Made by a program: the position numbers and the translations under genes. Positions 25,953 to 30,499 of a stretch of DNA of 30,499 nt are shown here, one piece after another (position 1 is the first letter of the stretch; every line of letters starts with the position of its first letter). The notes under the pieces were generated by a model. The model did not search any database, had not been told where the DNA came from, and worked only from the letters and a program-made list of their open reading frames with translations. The stretch comes from Terrisporobacter othiniensis (lineage in GTDB: Bacteria; Bacillota; Clostridia; Peptostreptococcales; Peptostreptococcaceae): contig NZ_JWHR01000134.1 of NCBI RefSeq assembly GCF_000808015.1, positions 1-30,499 of the forward strand, given 5' to 3'.

Positions 25953-26066
25953 GCGATATGTTTCTCAAATTTGCCGACATGAGTAAAGCAAATTTTAAGT
26001 AACGGATTTATCCGAAGTGGTAACAAGAATATATCTTTGATGATATAATCTAAGCAAATTTTTTAA
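25953..26066 (+). repeat. Intergenic repeat copy 5, compound
   Basis: The first part (GCGATATGTTTCTC, then GCCGACATGAGTAAAGCAAATTTTAAG) matches the right half of copy 4. It runs straight into TAACGGATTTATCCGAAG, the core GTGGTAACAAGAATATAT and TTTGATGATATAA, and a second end CTAAGCAAATTTTTTAA. TATATC (26030-26035) and GATATA (26042-26047) form a hairpin at the same place as in copy 4. The 323-base gap between hfq and the next gene therefore holds the hfq terminator, this element and the leader of the next gene. Confidence 0.6.
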
Positions 26067-26142
26067 CTTTAAATCTTGAAGTTAAATTTTTACTATGATA
26101 AACTTTTTAAAGTGACAAATAAAAGAAAATAGGTGAGATTAA

Positions 26143-27423
26143 GTGCTTAAAGAGACAAGTGAATTATTAAAAGAATACTACGGATTGGATGATGAAACTT
26201 TTGAATTATCCAATGAAGTAATGGAAGATATAAAAGATCAATTTGATAAAATAAAAGAAATAAGAGAATTTAACCAATATAAAGTTTTAAGAGCTATGCA
26301 AAGAGCTCATTTAAGTGATAATCACTTTAACTGGACGACAGGGTATGGATATAACGATATTGGACGTGAAAAAATTGAAGAAATATATGCAGATGTATTT
26401 GGAGCAGAAGATGCTTTAGTTAGGCCAATAATAGTAAATGGAACTCATGCCTTAAGTTTATGTATACAAGGGATTGTTAGACCAGGAGATGAAATATTGT
26501 CTATTACAGAAAAACCTTATGATACTTTACAAGGTGTAATAGGAATAAGAGAAGAAAAAGGCTCTCTAAAGGAATTTGGAGTTACATATGATGATGTTGA
26601 TTTCTTACCAGATGGAAACATAGACTTGGAAGGTGTTAAGAAAAAGATAAACGAAAAAACAAAACTAGTAATGATTCAAAGATCAAAAGGATATTCTTGG
26701 AGAAAATCATTATCAATAGAAGATATAAAAGAAGCTATAGATGTTGTTAAATCAGTTAACAAGGATTTAATAGTAATGGTTGATAACTGTTATGGTGAAT
26801 TCTTAGATATAAAAGAGCCTACAGAAGTTGGTGCTGATATAATGGCTGGTTCATTAATTAAAAACCCAGGTGGAGGTCTTGCATTAACTGGTGGGTATAT
26901 AGCTGGTAGAAAAGATCTAGTTGAAATGATATCTTATAGATTAACTACTCCTGGTATAGGAAAAGAATGTGGTTTAACATTTGGAACTACAAGAAATGTA
27001 CTACAAGGATTCTTTATGGCGCCTTATGTAACATCTCAAGCAGTAATGGGAGCAATATATTGTGCTAGAATGTTTGAAAAATTAGGATATGATGTACTTC
27101 CAAAATACGATGATTTAAGAAGTGATATTATACAAGTTGTAAGACTTAAAAATGCTGAGGAAGTTATAGCATTTTGTCAAGGAACACAAGCAGCAGCTCC
27201 AGTTGATTCTTATGTGAAACCAGAACCATGGGCAATGCCTGGTTATGAAGATGAAGTAATAATGGCAGCAGGAGCATTTATTCAAGGGTCATCAATAGAA
27301 CTTAGTGCAGATGCACCAATTAGGCCGCCATATAATGTTTACTTCCAAGGTGGACTTACATTTGACCATTCAAAAATGGGAACTTTAAAAGCAGTGGAAT
27401 ATATTAAAAAAATAAAAAAATAG
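26143..27423 (+). CDS. Methionine gamma-lyase-like PLP enzyme ('aluminium resistance' family)
   Basis: A 426-residue fold-type I PLP enzyme of the Met_gamma_lyase family, often named aluminium resistance protein in Firmicutes. HFNWTTGYGYNDIGREKIEEIYADVFGAEDALVRP opens the cofactor domain, VMVDNCYGEF holds the Asp that contacts the pyridine nitrogen, and the Lys in GSLIKNPGGG is the expected PLP lysine. The real substrate is not settled: a sulfur amino acid C-S lyase is most likely, and the metal-resistance name rests on an old screen. The start is GTG at 26143 with AGGTGA 6 bases before it. It usually lies near hfq and miaA in clostridia, as here, but has its own transcript because the hfq terminator intervenes. 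Confidence 0.9.
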   Translation: MLKETSELLKEYYGLDDETFELSNEVMEDIKDQFDKIKEIREFNQYKVLRAMQRAHLSDNHFNWTTGYGYNDIGREKIEEIYADVFGAEDALVRPIIVNGTHALSLCIQGIVRPGDEILSITEKPYDTLQGVIGIREEKGSLKEFGVTYDDVDFLPDGNIDLEGVKKKINEKTKLVMIQRSKGYSWRKSLSIEDIKEAIDVVKSVNKDLIVMVDNCYGEFLDIKEPTEVGADIMAGSLIKNPGGGLALTGGYIAGRKDLVEMISYRLTTPGIGKECGLTFGTTRNVLQGFFMAPYVTSQAVMGAIYCARMFEKLGYDVLPKYDDLRSDIIQVVRLKNAEEVIAFCQGTQAAAPVDSYVKPEPWAMPGYEDEVIMAAGAFIQGSSIELSADAPIRPPYNVYFQGGLTFDHSKMGTLKAVEYIKKIKK

Positions 27424-27433
27424 AATAATAATA

Positions 27434-27473
27434 AAAAAAAGTCTTAATATATAATTGTATTAAGGCTTTTTTT
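27434..27473 (+). terminator. Rho-independent terminator
   Basis: AAAAAAAGTCTTAATA (27434-27449) pairs with TATTAAGGCTTTTTTT (27458-27473) with one G-T pair. It directly follows the PLP enzyme gene. Confidence 0.85.
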
Positions 27474-27526
27474 GTATACTTTATATATAATAATATCAAG
27501 ATGAAAGATAGAAGGTGATAAATTAT

Positions 27527-28621
27527 ATGGAGATATGTATTTTTTTGGGAGCAGGAGCTTCTGCAGCAGAAAACTTACCTATACAAAATGAATTGTTCTC
27601 TAATTATTTTAAATATAGTTTACCTTTACACCCAGATAGTCAGATGAATATAAAGCTTAGAGAATTTTTCAAAGAAATATTTAATATTGATGTAGTTCTT
27701 GATGATATAGATAATATTAATTTCCCCACATTTGAAGAAGTACTTGGTATTTTAGATATGGCAGAACAAAGACGGGAATCATTTAAAAATTTTGGAACAG
27801 ATACTTATAATAATAAAAATGGGTCAATTAATCTTTTGCGACAATATTTAGTATTATTAACTGCCAATTCAATTAATAATGCTTCAAAAGAAAGTCATAA
27901 GTATCATGAATTATTATTGAATAATTTATTAAAGAAAAATCAATTGTTAAACACAACTTTTATTAGTGCAAATTATGATATTCATATAGATAATACAATT
28001 TCAAAACTATACGATAAAAACAATCTACCCGTAATGTTAGATTATGGAGTGGACTTTGCTAATTTTAATTTTAAAAGTAGTTCTTGGAAAAGACCCACTG
28101 GAAAAACAATAAAACTATATAAAATACATGGTTCTCTAAACTGGTTATATTGTCCCATATGTTCAAGTTTAACGCTTACTCCATATGAAGGAGGCGTTAT
28201 GAGGATTTTAAATAATCAAGATGAGGCTACTTGTTTAAATTGTAATGAGCATACAATTCCCATAATAGTACCTCCTACATACTTTAAAGATATGTCTAAT
28301 GTTTATCTAAGTAGTGTATGGAACAAAGCAGAAGCTTCATTAAGAAAAGCAGATGTTATTATTTTTTGTGGATACTCATTTCCAGAAGCTGACATACATA
28401 TCAAGTATATGCTTAAAAGAGTTCAAACAAGTAGAAATAATAATCCATTAAAAATAATTGTATTCAATAACCATAAAAATAAATCAAATTCAGTTTTAAA
28501 AAAGGAAGAAATGAGATATAAAAGATTTTTAGGAGAAGATATTATTTTTACGAAAGCTTCTTTTCAGGATTTTGCAACAGATCCTTATAAGTATATAAGT
28601 CTTTTAGAAAATAATAATTGA
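27527..28621 (+). CDS. Stand-alone SIR2-like NAD-binding protein with a Cys4 zinc site
   Basis: A 364-residue protein of the SIR2-like superfamily. GAGAS at residues 8-12 is the NAD-binding loop. SANYD supplies Asn149 and Asp151, and KIHGSLNWLYCP supplies His201, the position of the sirtuin catalytic His. Cys209, Cys212, Cys236 and Cys239 form a CxxC..CxxC zinc ribbon. The C-terminal IIFCGYSFPEADIHIKYML is typical of SIR2_2-type proteins. Members of this branch include NAD-hydrolysing antiphage effectors as well as unstudied proteins; no partner gene (sensor, Argonaute, ATPase) is adjacent, so a defence role is only possible. The frame opens at a GTG at 27515, but that lies within the AAGGTGAT ribosome binding site. 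The ATG at 27527 gives MEICIFLGAGAS, the usual start. Confidence 0.8.
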   Translation: MEICIFLGAGASAAENLPIQNELFSNYFKYSLPLHPDSQMNIKLREFFKEIFNIDVVLDDIDNINFPTFEEVLGILDMAEQRRESFKNFGTDTYNNKNGSINLLRQYLVLLTANSINNASKESHKYHELLLNNLLKKNQLLNTTFISANYDIHIDNTISKLYDKNNLPVMLDYGVDFANFNFKSSSWKRPTGKTIKLYKIHGSLNWLYCPICSSLTLTPYEGGVMRILNNQDEATCLNCNEHTIPIIVPPTYFKDMSNVYLSSVWNKAEASLRKADVIIFCGYSFPEADIHIKYMLKRVQTSRNNNPLKIIVFNNHKNKSNSVLKKEEMRYKRFLGEDIIFTKASFQDFATDPYKYISLLENNN

Positions 28622-28663
28622 TTTTAAAGATATATAATTAAAAATTATTTTAGGGGGATAAAA

Positions 28664-29374
28664 ATGCTTGGAGTAATAGTAAATAGTTTTGCAATAATTT
28701 GTGGAGGTCTGTTAGGATTAATAGTTAATAAAGGAATACCTAAGCGATTAGATAAATCCATTATGGATGGACTAGCACTTGTAGTTATTTATATGGGCAT
28801 ATCTGGAGCACTTAAAGGAGACAATCCCTTGTATGTAATAATTTCCATGGTGATTGGTATTATAATAGGTGAATTGATTGATATTGATAAATTATTAAAT
28901 AAATTTGGTTTATATTTAGATGATAAAATATCAAATAAAAATACAGATACATCAGATGAACTAAATAAAGAAAATAAAATATCAAAAGGATTTGTATTTT
29001 CCAGCTTATTATATTGTGTAGGTGCTATGGCAGTAGTTGGATCTATAAAAAGTGGACTATCAAATGATTATTCTGTATTATTTGCTAAATCAGTATTAGA
29101 TGGTGTATCATCCATATTTTTTGCAGCATCAATGGGAGTAGGAGTTTTGTTATCAAGTATAGTTGTATTTTTATATGAAGGAATAATAACTCTAGGAGCT
29201 TTTGGACTATCTAGTATACTAAGTACAAATGTTATAACATATATGACATGTGTAGGCAGTTTGTTAATTATGGCCATGGGATTGAACATGTTAAAAATAT
29301 GTGATATAAAGGTTGCAAATATGCTACCATCCATGTTTATTCCTATAATTTTGGGAATTTTCAACATTATTTAG
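28664..29374 (+). CDS. DUF554 family membrane protein
   Basis: A 236-residue protein with about seven hydrophobic segments, starting MLGVIVNSFAIICGGLLGLIV, followed by DGLALVVIYMGISGAL. It has GEL.D.D.L near residue 73, and SLLYCVGAMAVVGSIKSGL and SVLDGVSSIFFAASMGVGVLLS in the middle. This is the DUF554 (YdfK-like) family of putative transporters, with no known substrate. A hydrophilic, Asn/Asp-rich loop of about 25 residues (86-108) separates the two halves. GGGGGA precedes the ATG. It is 42 bases after the SIR2-like gene without a visible terminator, so read-through is possible. Confidence 0.85.
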   Translation: MLGVIVNSFAIICGGLLGLIVNKGIPKRLDKSIMDGLALVVIYMGISGALKGDNPLYVIISMVIGIIIGELIDIDKLLNKFGLYLDDKISNKNTDTSDELNKENKISKGFVFSSLLYCVGAMAVVGSIKSGLSNDYSVLFAKSVLDGVSSIFFAASMGVGVLLSSIVVFLYEGIITLGAFGLSSILSTNVITYMTCVGSLLIMAMGLNMLKICDIKVANMLPSMFIPIILGIFNII

Positions 29375-29478
29375 AAGAAGTTTTAGACAAATTATTTATT
29401 TGGAAGGAATATAACTCTTAAAATCAAATATTTAGTAATAAAATGAATTAATATTTGATTTTTAGGAGGAGGAACTAA

Positions 29479-30348
29479 ATGATAACTTTTGATATAAACG
29501 GTGCAATCATAAAATTTGATGACAAAAGAGATAAGTATAATACTATAAGGAGAAATTTTAAAAATTATGGAGATGAATCTTGTAAACGATTTATGGATTA
29601 TTGTTTAGATAGTATTACAAATACTAGACATATCAGTGAAAAGCATTTAGAATATGGCCAAAACTTAATTAATGAAGTAATAAGAAAAGGTGTGGAAACT
29701 CTTGTAGGATATAATATCATAACAATAGATTTTAATTTATTTAAAGAAATTTATTGTAATAAATATTTAGATTTTGAAAGACTTTTCCATAATGTAACTA
29801 GAGATTTATCTAATTCTAGAAATAAAAAGAATAATATAAAAATATTTGATATTAAACCAGTTATATTAAACCTTTGTGAATATTTATTTGAAGATTGCTT
29901 TAGTATACATCTTGCTGTTTTAGATGCATTAATAGAAAATGGTGTAACTGAAGTTAACTCTTATATTGATAAAAAATCTATTAGACAATCTAATGCACTT
30001 TTTAATAATTATAAAGATGGATTTATAAGTAAACTAGATGGGTGTAAAGTTGTACAAAAAATTATAATGTCAAATCCTTATAGAAAAGAAGTATATGAGT
30101 TTCTTATAAAAGAAGATGGAGATTTTTCTGGTGAAATAGAAAGCTTAGCATCATACTTAGGATTTGATTTAAAAGAATATAAAGGTTTTTTAATGGATAT
30201 GTATATAAAAGAATTAATGGACAAAGGTGTGGGCAATATTGAAATGGCAAAAGAAAAAGTTAAAAAGTATGCTAAATATATTGGGTGTAAAAATGATAGT
30301 ATATTTATAACTAGAATCGATGCAATATATATTTTTGAAAATGCATAG
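29479..30348 (+). CDS. Hypothetical protein
   Basis: I do not recognise this 289-residue protein. It is soluble, rich in Asn, Lys and aromatic residues, and largely helical by eye. The N-terminus MITFDINGAIIKFDD forms a short strand pair. A repeated polar-helix pattern follows, and the C-terminus has MAKEKVKKYAKYIGCKNDSIFITRIDAIYIF. No signal peptide, membrane segment or catalytic motif is visible. AGGAGGAGG lies before the ATG. A terminator begins 2 bases after the stop, so the protein is complete and the unit ends here. Confidence 0.75.
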   Translation: MITFDINGAIIKFDDKRDKYNTIRRNFKNYGDESCKRFMDYCLDSITNTRHISEKHLEYGQNLINEVIRKGVETLVGYNIITIDFNLFKEIYCNKYLDFERLFHNVTRDLSNSRNKKNNIKIFDIKPVILNLCEYLFEDCFSIHLAVLDALIENGVTEVNSYIDKKSIRQSNALFNNYKDGFISKLDGCKVVQKIIMSNPYRKEVYEFLIKEDGDFSGEIESLASYLGFDLKEYKGFLMDMYIKELMDKGVGNIEMAKEKVKKYAKYIGCKNDSIFITRIDAIYIFENA

Positions 30349-30349
30349 A

Positions 30350-30390
30350 AAAAAACTTCTACTTAAATTAATAAGTAGAAGCTTTTTTTT
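30350..30390 (+). terminator. Rho-independent terminator
   Basis: CTTCTACTTA (30356-30365) pairs with TAAGTAGAAG (30372-30381), flanked by A6 and T8 tracts. The remaining 109 bases to the window end are AT-rich, with no gene or signal I can support. Confidence 0.9.
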
Positions 30391-30499
30391 GGAGTGAAAA
30401 TATATTTTAATAGAAAATTCAAAAAACTTTTATAAATTAAGTTAATATTTTATTCGGTTAATTTAATTAATAATAATGCCCGTTGGTATAGTTTTATTG

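Noticed and set aside
27501..27518. A five-codon frame just before the SIR2-like gene, possible leader peptide
   Set aside because: It has no ribosome binding site and overlaps that of the SIR2-like gene; a chance occurrence in AT-rich DNA is more likely.
1..30499. CRISPR arrays, transposase genes, phage genes, rRNA and tRNA genes
   Set aside because: No regularly spaced direct repeats, transposase or integrase motifs, or tRNA/rRNA signatures were seen on either strand.

Overview
The window is very AT-rich and gene-dense, with strong AGGAGG-type ribosome binding sites, A-tract/hairpin/T-tract terminators and occasional TTG and GTG starts. These traits, the gene content (miaB, mutS-mutL-miaA-hfq, a methionine-gamma-lyase-like 'aluminium resistance' gene, and a citrate synthase/aconitase/isocitrate dehydrogenase operon) point to the chromosome of a clostridial Firmicute, most like Peptostreptococcaceae (Clostridioides/Paraclostridium relatives). 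The genus is inference. No phage, insertion sequence, tRNA, rRNA or CRISPR array was seen.

Layout. (1) 296-4612: an operon making 2-oxoglutarate from oxaloacetate and acetyl-CoA, with a homocitrate-synthase-like enzyme (probably Re-citrate synthase), aconitase and isocitrate dehydrogenase, closed by a terminator. (2) 4702-6275: a metallo-beta-lactamase-fold hydrolase and a small SAM methyltransferase. (3) 6393-8440: a Cys-rich membrane protein translationally coupled to a short-chain reductase, then an unknown protein. (4) 8629-10756: a membrane-anchored alpha/beta hydrolase, then on the minus strand a VanZ-like protein and a small unknown protein. (5) 10950-13749: the UV-damage endonuclease uvsE, a minus-strand DUF421-DUF4363 pair, and a C_GCAxxG_C_C redox-type protein. 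(6) 13939-19311: miaB, a VanZ/D,D-carboxypeptidase fusion, a minus-strand Nudix hydrolase, a LarA-like protein and a 32-residue membrane peptide. (7) 19504-25819: mutS-mutL-miaA-hfq, apparently one operon. (8) 26143-30348: a PLP enzyme, a stand-alone SIR2-like protein, a DUF554 membrane protein and an unknown protein.

The most unusual signal outside the genes is a family of degenerate, hairpin-forming intergenic repeats of about 70-115 bp. Copies lie at about 1493-1573, 6313-6383, 12024-12135 (inverted), 15417-15512 and 25953-26066, with half copies near 5599-5637 and 22404-22475. They share a core resembling AACTAGAATATAT..TGACGATAT and an end resembling GAGCCAAGTGAATTTTAAG, and several lie inside or just before transcription units. 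The next most interesting items are the VanZ-D,D-carboxypeptidase fusion, the lone SIR2-like gene with a four-cysteine zinc site, and the tiny membrane peptide upstream of mutS.

CDS coordinates use the start codon best supported by a ribosome binding site. In several cases this is shorter than the longest open frame, and the reason is given in the entry.
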